The notes: generated from the sequence alone by a model not told the origin. A stretch of 64,000 bases of DNA from Rhizobium leguminosarum (GCF_017876795.1 NZ_JAGIOR010000001.1:1188501-1252500), one strand, 5' to 3'. Numbered from the stretch's first letter, positions 35,084-48,953 are shown. Translations and numbers: made by a program.

Positions 35084-35938
35084 ATGCTCGACCTTTCGCA
35101 GTTGCGCAGTTTCGTCGCCGTCGAACAGATGGGCAGTTTCACGCTCGCCGCAGACAGGTTGGGGCTCGGGCAGTCGACGGTCAGCCAGCATATCCAGCGG
35201 CTCGAGGCGGGGCTTGGGCGCAAGCTGCTGGTCCGTGACACACATAAGGTGATGCTGACCGGCGATGGCGAGGCGCTATTGTCGCATGCGCGCGCGATGC
35301 TTTCGATCGAGGGGCAGGTGCAGTCGCTATTTCAAAGCAACAGTTTGCGCGGCAGCCTGCGGCTCGGGGTGTCGGAGGATTTCGTCACCAGCCAGTTGCC
35401 GGCGGTGCTGGAGGATTTCGTTCGTTCGCATCCATCCGTCGACCTGGAACTGACGGTGGCACTATCCGGCGTCCTCTACGAGATGCAGGACAATGGCGAA
35501 ATCGACCTGGTGCTCGCCAAGCGCCGACTCGGCGATGCCCGCGGAAAGCTTGTCTATCGCGAGCCGCTCGTCTGGCTGGCGCGTGATCCGGAGCGTGTGC
35601 TGGCCTCCGGCCCTTTGCCGCTGATCGCCTTTCCGCCGCCGAGCGTCACACGGGTAATCGCGCTGGAGGCGCTCGGACGAAACGGCGTGGCGTGGCGGAT
35701 CGTCTGCACCTGCGGGAGTCTCAGCGGATTGACGGCGGCGGCGCGGGCCGGGATGGGCGTGCTGGTGCAGCCGCGCAGCATGGCGCCCTCGGGCCTGAAG
35801 GAGATCGCTGCGGGTAAACTTCCGGTGCTGGAGGATGTGGAATTCGTGCTGGTGCCGCGCAAAGGGGCGGATCAGGCGCTGGTCTCGGCGCTGTCGGACG
35901 ATATTCTGCAAAAGGTGAGGGGGCTGAAGTCGACGTGA
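35084..35938 (+). CDS. LysR-family transcriptional regulator
   Basis: A 284-residue regulator. The N-terminal winged helix-turn-helix (about 2-60) contains LRSFVAVEQMGSFTLAADRLGLGQSTVSQHIQRLE and RKLLVRDTHKVMLTGDGEALL, close to the LysR consensus. The rest is the effector-binding region. It is divergently transcribed from the SBF-type transporter, the common arrangement for a LysR regulator and its target, so it probably controls that gene and itself from the 63-base spacer. The inducer is unknown. The ATG at 35084 has AAGGA upstream only at a distance. Confidence 0.9.
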   Translation: MLDLSQLRSFVAVEQMGSFTLAADRLGLGQSTVSQHIQRLEAGLGRKLLVRDTHKVMLTGDGEALLSHARAMLSIEGQVQSLFQSNSLRGSLRLGVSEDFVTSQLPAVLEDFVRSHPSVDLELTVALSGVLYEMQDNGEIDLVLAKRRLGDARGKLVYREPLVWLARDPERVLASGPLPLIAFPPPSVTRVIALEALGRNGVAWRIVCTCGSLSGLTAAARAGMGVLVQPRSMAPSGLKEIAAGKLPVLEDVEFVLVPRKGADQALVSALSDDILQKVRGLKST

Positions 35939-35984
35939 GGCACTGCCTTGGTAAGGCGGGATAGGCAGGCCTTTCCGGCGGGGA

Positions 35985-37037
35985 TCAGGCGGCCAGGCAC
36001 TTGAGGAAGCCATCCACGTCCGCTTCCGTCGTCGCGAAGCTGGTGACGAGGCGGATCAGGGTTTCACTTTCGGAAACGAGCTCGGGCGTTGCGGCTGGGG
36101 TCGGCCATTGGTAGAATTTCGCGCCCTTTTCCTCGGCGGTTTTTGCCGCATGTTTGCTGACCACGGCAAAGACTTCGTTGGACGCGGTCGGCCAAGCGAG
36201 GCGCGCGGCGTTGCTTATGGCAATGCCGGCGCGCAGTCGATCGGCCATGCCGTTCGAGTGGCGGGCGAGATCGAGCCAGAGGCCATTTTCGAAATAGGCA
36301 TCGAACTGGGCGGCGATGAAACGCGACTTGGAGAAAAGCTGGGCGGCGCGCTTGCGGATGAACGGCATTTCCCGGGCTTGATCCGGATTGAAGAAGACGA
36401 TCGCTTCCGCGCACCAGCAGCCGTTTTTGGTGCCGCCGAAGGACAACATGTCGACGCCGCGTTTCCAGGTCATTTCGGCAGGCGTGGCGCCGAGCGCGAC
36501 CAGCGCGTTGGCGAAGCGGGCGCCGTCCATGTGGAGCGGCAGGCTGCGCTTTCTGGCGATGGCGGCGATCTCGCCGATCTCCGGCAGGGAATAGACGGTG
36601 CCGATCTCGGTTGTCTGGGTGATGGTCACTGCGCTGGCGCGGCCTTGACGGACCGCATCTTCCGGAAAGCCTGCGATTTTGGCGACGAGCTTCGCTGGGT
36701 CGATCTTGCCGGCTTCGCCGTCGACGGCAACGAGGCGGGCGGAGCCGGAGAAAAATTCCGGCGCCCCGCATTCATCCTCGATCACATGAGCCTGCGAATG
36801 GCAGAAGGTGATGCCGCCGGGGCGCTGGACGCTTGCCAGCGACAGGGAGTTGGCGGCCGTGCCGGTGGCGACGAAGAAAACCGAAACGTCGCGCTCGAAG
36901 ATCTCGCAAAAGCGGGCCGCGACCTTCTTGTCGAGATCGCCGGCGCCGTAGGCGGCGGCAAAACCGGTCGATTCCATCAGCAATCGTTCGGCAATGGATC
37001 GATGGGCGCCGGCCCAATTATCGGAAGCAAAGAACAT
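35985..37037 (-). CDS. ltaE: Low-specificity L-threonine aldolase
   Basis: A 350-residue PLP enzyme of the beta-eliminating lyase family that splits threonine into glycine and acetaldehyde. The start MFFASDNWAGAHRSIAERL and YGAGDLDKKVAARFCEIFE are typical. The cofactor lysine lies in MLSFGGTKNGCWCAEAI, and the preceding PLHMDGARFANA carries the conserved Asp. It begins at the ATG 37037; no clear ribosome site precedes it, and an upstream GTG at 37100 is no better placed. The frame upstream has no family similarity. The gene is single, between LysR and gltB on the opposite strand. Confidence 0.9.
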   Translation of the reverse strand: MFFASDNWAGAHRSIAERLLMESTGFAAAYGAGDLDKKVAARFCEIFERDVSVFFVATGTAANSLSLASVQRPGGITFCHSQAHVIEDECGAPEFFSGSARLVAVDGEAGKIDPAKLVAKIAGFPEDAVRQGRASAVTITQTTEIGTVYSLPEIGEIAAIARKRSLPLHMDGARFANALVALGATPAEMTWKRGVDMLSFGGTKNGCWCAEAIVFFNPDQAREMPFIRKRAAQLFSKSRFIAAQFDAYFENGLWLDLARHSNGMADRLRAGIAISNAARLAWPTASNEVFAVVSKHAAKTAEEKGAKFYQWPTPAATPELVSESETLIRLVTSFATTEADVDGFLKCLAA

Positions 37038-37573
37038 GAGGGGAAACCGTTGGAAGGGAAAGCTTGGCAAGCCGCAGCGGAGATTACGCCAAAGCTTCAC
37101 GGGATCAAGGTTGCCGCTCGCGACACATCACAGAAATTGAACTACGCAATCAACAAAAAGAATAATCACGAATATTGTAATTTTATGTCGCGACGACCAT
37201 TTCTCGGGCAATCTTCCGTCGCAAATTGATGTTTTTTAGCGGCGCGCTCTTGCGGAGCGAAGTGCTTTCTGGCATAGAGCTGATGAATTAGGACAGTGTT
37301 GCTGTCCTATTTTGGCCTTCGCGGCCGAAGAGGTGCTGAAAACCCTGGAACAGATGGGCTTTCACGCTATAGTTCTTCCGAGCGTCAAGCCTCAAGGGGC
37401 GGCGCGCGGAGGCGAATGGCAGGCGCGGAACGCGACGGTTTGCTTTCCTTCAAAGCAGATGTCTGCGGCCGATCTTCAACATGCAACAGCGCTGTCATGC
37501 GCCGAACCTATCTTCGGGTTGCGGGCGCGGACGAAAGCCGCCCGCGGCTCCGCGGGCTTCGACAGGAGGAAAG
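37038..37573 (+). promoter_or_regulatory. gltB upstream region with palindrome
   Basis: 536 bases without a convincing gene; short frames overlapping it lack ribosome sites. A perfect palindrome, TAGGACAG-tgttg-CTGTCCTA, lies at 37289-37309, about 265 bases before gltB, and a weaker CGCTC/GAGCG hairpin at about 37240-37260. It must hold the gltB promoter, for which I see no clear sigma-54 or -35/-10 match. Confidence 0.45.
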
Positions 37574-42298
<4,725 letters not shown>

Positions 42299-42383
42299 TT
42301 TGTACCGGGCATCCGTCGCCTGCTGACTGAGGTGACGGATGACGAAATATCTCGACGACCCGTGAGGAACCGACGGCGAAGGC

Positions 42384-42438
42384 TGTCTTGACCGCACGGA
42401 TGTCTTGCAAGGGATATGATCCAATGACGGTCAAGACA
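42384..42438. promoter_or_regulatory. Inverted repeat in the gltB-gltD spacer
   Basis: TGTCTTGACCG (42384-42394) and CGGTCAAGACA (42428-42438) are perfect 11-base inverted arms with a 33-base loop. The left arm contains CTTGAC, a rhizobial -35 box. It may be an operator, an attenuator or part of a separate gltD promoter. Confidence 0.45.
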
Positions 42439-42519
42439 AGCAACTCGCTCGGGCTACCGGGGACTGACGATAGACAGATTGGCTGCGGTGAGGCGGTCAT
42501 GAGGGTAAGGGACGAAGAT

Positions 42520-43974
42520 ATGGGTAAGGTAACAGGGTTTCTGGAAATTGACCGGCAAGTGGCGAAGTACCAGCCGGCGTCGGATCGTATCCGTCATTTC
42601 CGTGAGTTCACGATCCCGATGTCGGACCCGGAAGTGCAGAAACAGGCGGCGCGCTGCATGGACTGTGGCATCCCCTATTGCCACGGCCCCACCGGTTGCC
42701 CGGTTCATAACCAGATCCCCGACTGGAACGACCTCGTCTACAATAACAACTGGGAAGCGGCGATCCACAACCTGCATTCGACCAACAACTTCCCTGAATT
42801 TACAGGGCGCGTCTGCCCGGCGCCTTGCGAGGAAGCCTGTACGTTGAATCTCGAGGATGCGCCGGTCGCCATCAAGACGGTCGAGCAGGCGATCGCCGAC
42901 AAGGCCTATGAACTCGGCTTCATCCGGCCGCAGCCGGCCACGGTCCACACCGGCAAGAAGGTCGCCGTCATCGGCTCCGGCCCTGCCGGCATGGCGGCGG
43001 CCCAGCAGCTCGGCCGCGCCGGCCACGAGGTTCATGTCTATGAGCGCGAGACCAAGCCGGGCGGCCTGCTGCGTTACGGCATCCCCGATTTCAAGATGGA
43101 GAAGAACTTCATCGACCGCCGCGTCGAGCAGATGAAGGGCGAGGGCGTCACCTTCCATTGCGGCGCCAATGTCGGCGTCGACGTCAAGGTCGAGCAGCTG
43201 TTGGCCGATCACGACGCCGTTCTTTACTGCGGCGGCTCCGAAACCCCGCGTGAGGCCGGCATTCCAGGCGCCGACCTTGCCGGCGTGCATGATGCCATGC
43301 CCTATCTCGTGCAGCAGAACCGCCGCGTCGGGCGCGAGAACATCGATAGCGTCGGCTGGCCGTCGGACCCGATCCTTGCCGGCGCCAAACATATCGTCGT
43401 CGTCGGCGGCGGCGATACGGCTTCGGACTGCGTCGGCACGGCGTTCCGCCAGGGAGCCGTCAAGGTCACTCAGCTCGACATCCGGCCGCAGCCGCCGGAG
43501 AAGGAAGACAAGCTTGCCGTCTGGCCCTTCTGGGCGACGAAAATGCGCACCTCCTCCTCGCAGGCCGAGGGCGCGGTGCGTGAATTTCAGGTGGCCACAC
43601 TTGAATTCGTCGGCGAAGACGGCGTGCTGATCGGTGTCAAGTGCTGTGAGGTCGACGAGCGCCGCCGGCCTGTTCCAGGCACCGAATTCGTCATCCGGGC
43701 CGATCTCGCTTTCATCGCCATCGGTTTCCGCGGCCCATTCACCGGCAGCGTGCTGAAGGAGCTCGAGGGCAAGCTGACGCTCAACACCGACAAGCGCGGC
43801 TCGACCAACGTCGTCGCCAACGACCGCAACTACAAGACTTCGGTCGACAAGTTCTGGACGGCGGGTGACGTGCGCCGCGGCCAGTCGCTGGTGGTCTGGG
43901 CGATCCGCGAAGGCCGCCAGGCGGCGCGCGCCATCGACGAGGAATTGATGGGCTCAACCGTCCTGCCGAACTGA
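42520..43974 (+). CDS. gltD: Glutamate synthase (NADPH), small subunit
   Basis: A 484-residue FAD/NADPH enzyme that supplies electrons to GltB. The N-terminal cysteines for the two 4Fe-4S clusters are in ARCMDCGIPYCHGPTGCPVHN and GRVCPAPCEEACTLN. The FAD-binding fingerprint is VAVIGSGPAGMAAA and the NADPH fingerprint VVVGGGDTASDC. I start it at the ATG 42520 (MGKVTGFLEIDR), the usual length; the open frame upstream covers the inverted repeat and is not family-like. It ends in WAIREGRQAARAID, typical for the family. A good terminator follows. Confidence 0.97.
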   Translation: MGKVTGFLEIDRQVAKYQPASDRIRHFREFTIPMSDPEVQKQAARCMDCGIPYCHGPTGCPVHNQIPDWNDLVYNNNWEAAIHNLHSTNNFPEFTGRVCPAPCEEACTLNLEDAPVAIKTVEQAIADKAYELGFIRPQPATVHTGKKVAVIGSGPAGMAAAQQLGRAGHEVHVYERETKPGGLLRYGIPDFKMEKNFIDRRVEQMKGEGVTFHCGANVGVDVKVEQLLADHDAVLYCGGSETPREAGIPGADLAGVHDAMPYLVQQNRRVGRENIDSVGWPSDPILAGAKHIVVVGGGDTASDCVGTAFRQGAVKVTQLDIRPQPPEKEDKLAVWPFWATKMRTSSSQAEGAVREFQVATLEFVGEDGVLIGVKCCEVDERRRPVPGTEFVIRADLAFIAIGFRGPFTGSVLKELEGKLTLNTDKRGSTNVVANDRNYKTSVDKFWTAGDVRRGQSLVVWAIREGRQAARAIDEELMGSTVLPN

Positions 43975-44008
43975 CCGCTGGCGGCACACACGATCTCAAG
44001 ACAAGAAT

Positions 44009-44031
44009 TCCGCCCTCCGGCGGAGTTTTTT
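44009..44031 (+). terminator. Terminator of gltD
   Basis: TCCGCC-ctcc-GGCGGA stem (44009-44024) followed by GTTTTTT, 35 bases past the stop. Confidence 0.9.
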
Positions 44032-44043
44032 CGTAAAATGTTA

Positions 44044-44174
44044 CGCGTCCTGTGGACGCGCAAGGACGCACTAAAGCGCGTTGCATCAAATTTGATTCAT
44101 GCGACGCGCTTTAGCTCTTTGTTTTTATGCGTGTCGTTATCCCGGAACCGCGGCACACTTCCGGGCGACATGCA
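44044..44174. repeat. Composite repeat of three palindromes (families A core, B and C)
   Basis: Three modules abut. First is a short CGCGTCC/GGACGCG core with AAGGACGC (44044-44069), resembling family A. Second is a 44-base palindrome B, CTAAAGCGCG...CGCGCTTTAG (44071-44114). Third is palindrome C (44127-44174) with CCCGGAA/TTCCGGG inside TGCGTGTCG/CGACATGCA. Modules B and C recur in the same relative arrangement, inverted, at 48848-48953, and C alone at 23593. Mosaic assembly of modules is what was described for RIME elements. Confidence 0.8.
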
Positions 44175-44396
44175 TTATCGCTTTGGATTTTACGCGGGTG
44201 CGACCGCTTGACGCGCCGGCTTTGGCCGCAAGCCTCAGGCAATGCCGGCAAGCGAGATTTTCGCCGGACGCGGGCTCGGGAAGAGCCGGCGGCGACCGGA
44301 GCGGAGGTGCCATACCGTTTCGGGCAAGGCATTTCACCATCGGCCGCGGGCGTCAGGGACATCGACCGCCGCGAATGATCGACAAGGATTTTTCAA

Positions 44397-45029
44397 ATGG
44401 TTTCTGCACTTGACAGCACGCGGCTGGTTTCTGCCCAATATGCGCTGAAGAACCTTCGCAGCTCCGATGACAGTTCGCAGGATTCGCAGAGTTCGTCGGC
44501 TGCCGGTATCTTGAGCAGCTATGGGCTCGATCCGAGCTCCGCCTCGCTGCTTTCCAACCAGGCCCTGTCAGGGCTGCTCGACACGCTTTCATCCAACAAC
44601 GCCACGTCCGATGCGACCGACACGACGGGCGGCAGCGCCGACGTGACCAGCGCCTCCTTCATGTCGATGCTGAAGCAACAGCTGCAGGATGCGGCTGCGG
44701 CCGAAGGCGAGAGCGGCAAGGCCCACGACATGCTGGCCGCCCTCGAAGCAAGCACGCTCAACATCACCGATCCGACGCAGGGCGTCTCGATTGCCGCCTG
44801 GGACGTCGACGATTCAGATGAGGCCAATACGGAAAGCAAGGTCGGCAAGGACATTGATGTCAGCGGCTGGAGCGATTTCCTCGATGCGCATCTGGAGCGC
44901 GGCTCCGACGGCGCTTTCGTCAAGGAAAGCGGCAGCTATGTCGACCAGACGAACGACAGCAACGCCTTCTTCGGCCTGATCGGCTCGAACTACTATTATC
45001 TGAGCTGGCCGCAGGCGACGTCGAAGTAA
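44397..45029 (+). CDS. Ser/Asp-rich protein of unknown function
   Basis: A 210-residue protein starting MVSALDSTRLVSAQYALKNLR (ATG 44397, AAGGA upstream). It is acidic, rich in Ser, Asp, Ala and Thr, has no cysteine, no signal peptide and no membrane helix. The low-complexity middle (TSDATDTTGGSADVTSASF) resembles linkers of secreted or flagellar-type proteins. The end, FFGLIGSNYYYLSWPQATSK, is more ordered. I recognise no family. It is alone on its strand, flanked by a repeat cluster and a convergent DUF459 gene. Codon use looks like that of the neighbours. Export by a signal-less route is only a guess. Confidence 0.75.
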   Translation: MVSALDSTRLVSAQYALKNLRSSDDSSQDSQSSSAAGILSSYGLDPSSASLLSNQALSGLLDTLSSNNATSDATDTTGGSADVTSASFMSMLKQQLQDAAAAEGESGKAHDMLAALEASTLNITDPTQGVSIAAWDVDDSDEANTESKVGKDIDVSGWSDFLDAHLERGSDGAFVKESGSYVDQTNDSNAFFGLIGSNYYYLSWPQATSK

Positions 45030-45063
45030 ACGGATCGAAGGAAGGCTGCCGCACGCGGTCTTT

Positions 45064-46299
45064 TCATTTGACCGAGACTTCGGCCGGCGTCTTTGCCGCA
45101 GGCAGGCGGTAATCATCGACGCGGCCGGGAGGCGCGGGCGTCATTTCACCCTGCTCGACCAAGAGGTCGCGGGGCGACCGCGTCAAAGCCATCGGCGGCG
45201 GCCTTGCGCCGAGAAGCTCGGCGCCGCCGTCGAGATTGGGATCGGAGAGGCTGATCGGCACGGTATGTTCGACCGGATTGGCGGGAAGGCCGAGGCCGGG
45301 TAGATTGCTGGAGTCGAGGCGAACCAGATCGGGGCTTGCCTGCGTGCCGAGAAGACGCCGCGCGGGCTTTTCCACATAGAAGGCGAGCTTGCGTCGGCCG
45401 GCCTGGGTCAGATTGATGCCATCGGCGGTGCGCAGGCGCACCTGCTGGCCGTTCACATCCGAGCCGGTGACGATGAAGTTGCTGTTTTCATCGACGAAAC
45501 CATCCCAGATATCGACGAATTCACCACCGATGCCTTCAACCTGATTGCGGTAGAGCTGGTTCATCTGGACGGCATCGGCCGTCATCTGATCGGATTCGAA
45601 GGCGGGAAGGCCGACCCAGAGCAGCGGGATCTTGCGGTCGGTGACTTCCTTGCCAAAGGAAAGGACGCGGCGGCGGTATTCGGTAAACCAGCTATCGGTG
45701 CGGAATTTTTCCTTGGCCGTATCGGTCATCATCTGCTGGCGATCGTTGGCGCCGATCATCACGACGACCATTGCCGGCTTCAGCTCGTCGATCATCTTCG
45801 GCAGTTGTTCCGGCCAGTTGTAATAATCGTCGCGGACGAGACCCGATGAGACATTGCCGCGGGCTTCAACGACGACCCCCGGCGAGGTCTCGAAGGCGGC
45901 AGTGAGGCCGTCGCCGAGGCCGCTGGCCAGGAAATCGCCGACGATCAGGATCTTCTTGGCGCCGCCGAGCTTCTGCACCACCGGCTCTTCCTGGACGGGC
46001 GCGCGGAGCGGCGGCGCGGTGCGGGTGTTGACGATGGCTTTCTGCGATGGCGGGCGCTTGCGCTGCTGGCGCTTCGGCTGCGGGACGTCGGGGGCTTGCG
46101 GGCTGTCGTCGAGATAGCGCCGGCCGAGAAAGAAATCGAGGATCGAACGCCGCTGGTAGCGCTGCTCCTGGGCTTGCGCCATATGCACCGGCGCAAGGGC
46201 GCCGAGGCATAGCGAAGCCGCCGCCAGGGCGAGCACGAGCCAACGGATTGGGGTTCGGTCAGTTCTCTTCGTCATGGGCAGTTCCGCATCTGCCGGCAT
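45064..46299 (-). CDS. DUF459 SGNH-like secreted protein, catalytic residues altered
   Basis: A 411-residue protein with an N-terminal hydrophobic signal (LVLALAAASLCLGALAPVHMAQA). A charged linker follows to about residue 105, then an SGNH/GDSL-like domain (DUF459). Block I reads VGDFLASGLGDG where a catalytic Ser (GDS) would be expected, and the last block reads DGINLTQAG where esterases have DGxHLT. Block III, VMIGANDRQQM, is kept. Thus the Ser and His appear replaced by F123 and N296, and hydrolase activity is doubtful. The ATG 46299 (AGGTG upstream) or 46275 could be the start. Related proteins are often encoded near envelope genes, here beside a murein transglycosylase on the same strand. 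Confidence 0.75.
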   Translation of the reverse strand: MPADAELPMTKRTDRTPIRWLVLALAAASLCLGALAPVHMAQAQEQRYQRRSILDFFLGRRYLDDSPQAPDVPQPKRQQRKRPPSQKAIVNTRTAPPLRAPVQEEPVVQKLGGAKKILIVGDFLASGLGDGLTAAFETSPGVVVEARGNVSSGLVRDDYYNWPEQLPKMIDELKPAMVVVMIGANDRQQMMTDTAKEKFRTDSWFTEYRRRVLSFGKEVTDRKIPLLWVGLPAFESDQMTADAVQMNQLYRNQVEGIGGEFVDIWDGFVDENSNFIVTGSDVNGQQVRLRTADGINLTQAGRRKLAFYVEKPARRLLGTQASPDLVRLDSSNLPGLGLPANPVEHTVPISLSDPNLDGGAELLGARPPPMALTRSPRDLLVEQGEMTPAPPGRVDDYRLPAAKTPAEVSVK

Positions 46300-46362
46300 C
46301 TTGCACCTGGGGTAGTCCAGCGTCCACTCCCGCTGCTATGTAGGTCACGGTTCTGCCAGTTG

Positions 46363-46414
46363 TAGGGCATCATGCCGAAAAGTATGTGTGATTTTCGGGC
46401 GGCATGATGCCCTA
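46363..46414. repeat. Palindromic repeat (ATGATG-CCGAAAA family), copy 2
   Basis: Arms TAGGGCATCATGCC and GGCATGATGCCCTA with an inner CCGAAAA/TTTTCGG. It is similar to the element at 26687-26732. Confidence 0.75.
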
Positions 46415-46462
46415 TTTCCTTGATTCAAAGGCGGATTCAGATTCCGGCCGGGATCATCAGGT

Positions 46463-47686
46463 CTAGCGGCGCAGTGCGTTCAGAAGCGGCAGCGAGGGCT
46501 CGCCGTCCGGCTGCATGCCGATGCGCGACTGCACGGCCGAGATCGCCGCCTTCGAACCAGAGCCGAAATTGCCGTCGACCTCGCCATTGTAATAGCCGAG
46601 CGTTTTCAGACGGGTCTGCAGCTCGAATTTTTCGGTGATGTCGAGGGCACCGTCTGGGCGCGGCCAGCGCTGCTGCATGCCGCCGTAGCCGGCGATCTGG
46701 TCGGCGAGCAGGCCGACGGCAAGCGCATAGCTGTCTGACGCATTGTAGTTCTTGATGGTGAAGAAGTTGGCGGTCATCAGGAAGCCCGGGCCGCCGGCGC
46801 CAGCCGGCATCTTCAACATGGCCTTGGTGGCGCTCTCGCGGAAAGCCTTGCCGTTCGGGCGTGTCAGGCCGAGTGCTGCCCATTGGGCCAGTGTGTGGGT
46901 CTTGCCGGCCTGGTTGGTGGCTGCGGCGGGAACGACAACCTCGTAGCCCCAGGTCTTGCCGGCGTCCCAGCCGTTCTTCATCAGAAGATTGGCCGAGGTC
47001 GCCAGCGCATCGGGCACCGAGTTCCAGATGTCGCGATGGCCGTTACCGTCGGCATCGACGGCATAAAGCAGGTAGCTTGTCGGAATGAACTGGGTATTGC
47101 CCATGGCGCCGGCCCAGGAGCCGGTCATCTCGCGTGCCGGCACATCGCCGTTCTGCAGGATCTTCAGTGCGGCGACCAGCTGCTTCTTGGCGAATTTGGC
47201 GCGGCTCGGATCGGCATAGCCAAGCGTTGCGAGCGCCCGCGGCACGTAGTGCAGCCGGTCGTCCTTGTTGAGGATTGCGCCGTAATTCGATTCCATCGAC
47301 CAGATGGCCAGCAGAATGGTCTTGTCGACGCCGAATCGCTGTTCGATCGCAGCGAGCGTTCTTGCGTGTTTGACAGCCATCTCCCGGCCGATCTTGACCG
47401 TATAGGGATTGACACGGGAATCGACGTAGTCCCAGATTTTCGAAGTGAATTCCGGCTGATAGGCCGCCTTTTCGAGCACGGTCGGATCGGGCTCGGTCAC
47501 CCCGGAAAAGGCCTTTTGATAAGTTGCCTTACTGATGCCACTCTGAGCGGCAGTTTGGTAAAAATCCGCGATCCATTTCTGGAACCGGGAATCGGCTTTC
47601 GCGTTGTCAGGAACCAGCCCGACCTGGGCGGTGACAACGAGGGCGAGAGCAAGACCACGAAGGGAGTATTTGTGATTCTGGGCCAT
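46463..47686 (-). CDS. Lytic murein transglycosylase, MltB family
   Basis: A 407-residue exported enzyme that cleaves glycan strands of peptidoglycan, forming anhydro ends. The signal segment is LRGLALALVVTAQVGLV. The SLT_2/MltB domain has the catalytic glutamate in LLAIWSMESNYGAIL (E132 when counted from the ATG used) plus GDVPAREMTGSWAGAMGNTQFIPTSYLLYA and GHRDIWNSVPDALAT, all strong family blocks. The C-terminal ~60 residues (LQTRLKTLGYYNGEVDGNFGSGSKAAI) form a peptidoglycan-binding-1 domain. The ATG at 47686 is preferred to a TTG two codons earlier. The reaction is clear; the cellular role is not. Confidence 0.93.
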   Translation of the reverse strand: MAQNHKYSLRGLALALVVTAQVGLVPDNAKADSRFQKWIADFYQTAAQSGISKATYQKAFSGVTEPDPTVLEKAAYQPEFTSKIWDYVDSRVNPYTVKIGREMAVKHARTLAAIEQRFGVDKTILLAIWSMESNYGAILNKDDRLHYVPRALATLGYADPSRAKFAKKQLVAALKILQNGDVPAREMTGSWAGAMGNTQFIPTSYLLYAVDADGNGHRDIWNSVPDALATSANLLMKNGWDAGKTWGYEVVVPAAATNQAGKTHTLAQWAALGLTRPNGKAFRESATKAMLKMPAGAGGPGFLMTANFFTIKNYNASDSYALAVGLLADQIAGYGGMQQRWPRPDGALDITEKFELQTRLKTLGYYNGEVDGNFGSGSKAAISAVQSRIGMQPDGEPSLPLLNALRR

Positions 47687-47890
47687 CGACAATCGTATCC
47701 GTCATCTTCAGTTTCCGGTGCAGCGGGGCATCATGTCCGCCCAAACCCGAGACTACAGGAACGGAGTCAACAAATTCTTTACCATGGCGATCCGCTGCGG
47801 TCACCATTTGCAAAACAGTAGCAATTCTATACTAGTTAAAGCTAGAAAGCTCCATTTCCAAAGCGATATGATCGAAGCAGGAGGCCTGGT

Positions 47891-48778
47891 GTGGCTCAAC
47901 ACAATAAAGTTCGTAAGGCAGTATTTCCGGTTGCCGGGCTAGGGACGCGATTCCTGCCGGCAACCAAGGCTGTTCCGAAGGAAATGTTGACCGTCGTCGA
48001 CAAGCCAATCATTCAATATGTCGTCGATGAGGCGATCGAGGCCGGGATCGAACATCTGGTGTTCGTCACCGGACGCAACAAGCATGTCATCGAAGATTAT
48101 TTCGACATCCATTTCGAGTTGGAGCAGACGCTGCGCGAGCGCGCCAAGAAGGCCGAGATAACCCTTCTCGCCCAGCAATTGCCGAAGGCCGGCACGGTGA
48201 GCTTCACCCGCCAGCAGGAGCCGCTTGGCCTCGGCCACGCGGTTTGGTGCGCCCGCGAGATCGTCGGAGACGAGCCCTTCGCACTGTTGCTGCCCGACAT
48301 GATCATGAAGGGCGACAAGGGCTGCATGAAGGGCATGATCGACCTCTACGGCCAGAGTGGCGGCAATATCATCGCCGTCGAGGAATGCGCGCCCGACCAG
48401 GCCCATAAATACGGCATCGTCGGCGTCGGCGAGGCGATCGGCGACGGCTTCCGAATCACCGGCATGGTGGAAAAGCCTGCCAAGGGGACGGCGCCTTCCA
48501 ACTTCTTCATCAACGGCCGCTACATCCTGCAGCCGGAGATCTTCAAGATTCTCGAAACCCAGGAGCGTGGCGCCGGCAATGAGATCCAGCTCACCGACGG
48601 CATGCTGAAGCTGCTGAAGGAACAGGATTTCGCCGGTTACCACTTCCGCGGCGCGACCTACGACTGCGGCGCCAAGGACGGCTTCATCCTGGCAAACGTC
48701 GCCTTCGCCCTTGAACGCGCCGATATCCGCCCCACCGTCGAAGACGGCTTCAAGGAATTGCTTGCCGGCCTGAAGTAA
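47891..48778 (+). CDS. galU: UTP-glucose-1-phosphate uridylyltransferase
   Basis: Makes UDP-glucose, the precursor of rhizobial exopolysaccharide, lipopolysaccharide and cyclic glucans. The 295 residues begin at a GTG (47891) seven bases after AGGAGG; no ATG fits. The nucleotide-binding motif is [22 protein letters not shown], followed by [13 protein letters not shown] and the substrate loop [21 protein letters not shown]. It uses the same substrate, glucose-1-phosphate, as glgC. The single gene is followed by its own terminator. Confidence 0.97.
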   Translation: MAQHNKVRKAVFPVAGLGTRFLPATKAVPKEMLTVVDKPIIQYVVDEAIEAGIEHLVFVTGRNKHVIEDYFDIHFELEQTLRERAKKAEITLLAQQLPKAGTVSFTRQQEPLGLGHAVWCAREIVGDEPFALLLPDMIMKGDKGCMKGMIDLYGQSGGNIIAVEECAPDQAHKYGIVGVGEAIGDGFRITGMVEKPAKGTAPSNFFINGRYILQPEIFKILETQERGAGNEIQLTDGMLKLLKEQDFAGYHFRGATYDCGAKDGFILANVAFALERADIRPTVEDGFKELLAGLK

Positions 48779-48806
48779 GCTTCCCGCCAGCATATAAATG
48801 ATAGAG

Positions 48807-48839
48807 CGCCGCGTATCCTCCCAGATGCGCGGCGTTTTT
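48807..48839 (+). terminator. Terminator of galU
   Basis: CGCCGCG (48807-48813) pairs with CGCGGCG (48828-48834), followed by TTTTT. It begins 28 bases after the stop. Confidence 0.9.
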
Positions 48840-48847
48840 GCATCACT

Positions 48848-48953
48848 ATGCATGTCGCCCGGAAGTGTGCAGCGGTTCCGGGATAACGACATGCATAAAA
48901 AACAAAGCGCTAAAGCGCGTCGCATGAATCAAATTTGATGCGACGCGCTTTAG
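48848..48953. repeat. Composite repeat (families C and B), inverted copy
   Basis: Palindrome C (48848-48896) and palindrome B (48910-48953), in the opposite order and orientation from the cluster at 44071-44174. The end of B overlaps the last bases and stop codon of the barrel gene that ends at 48950. Confidence 0.8.
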
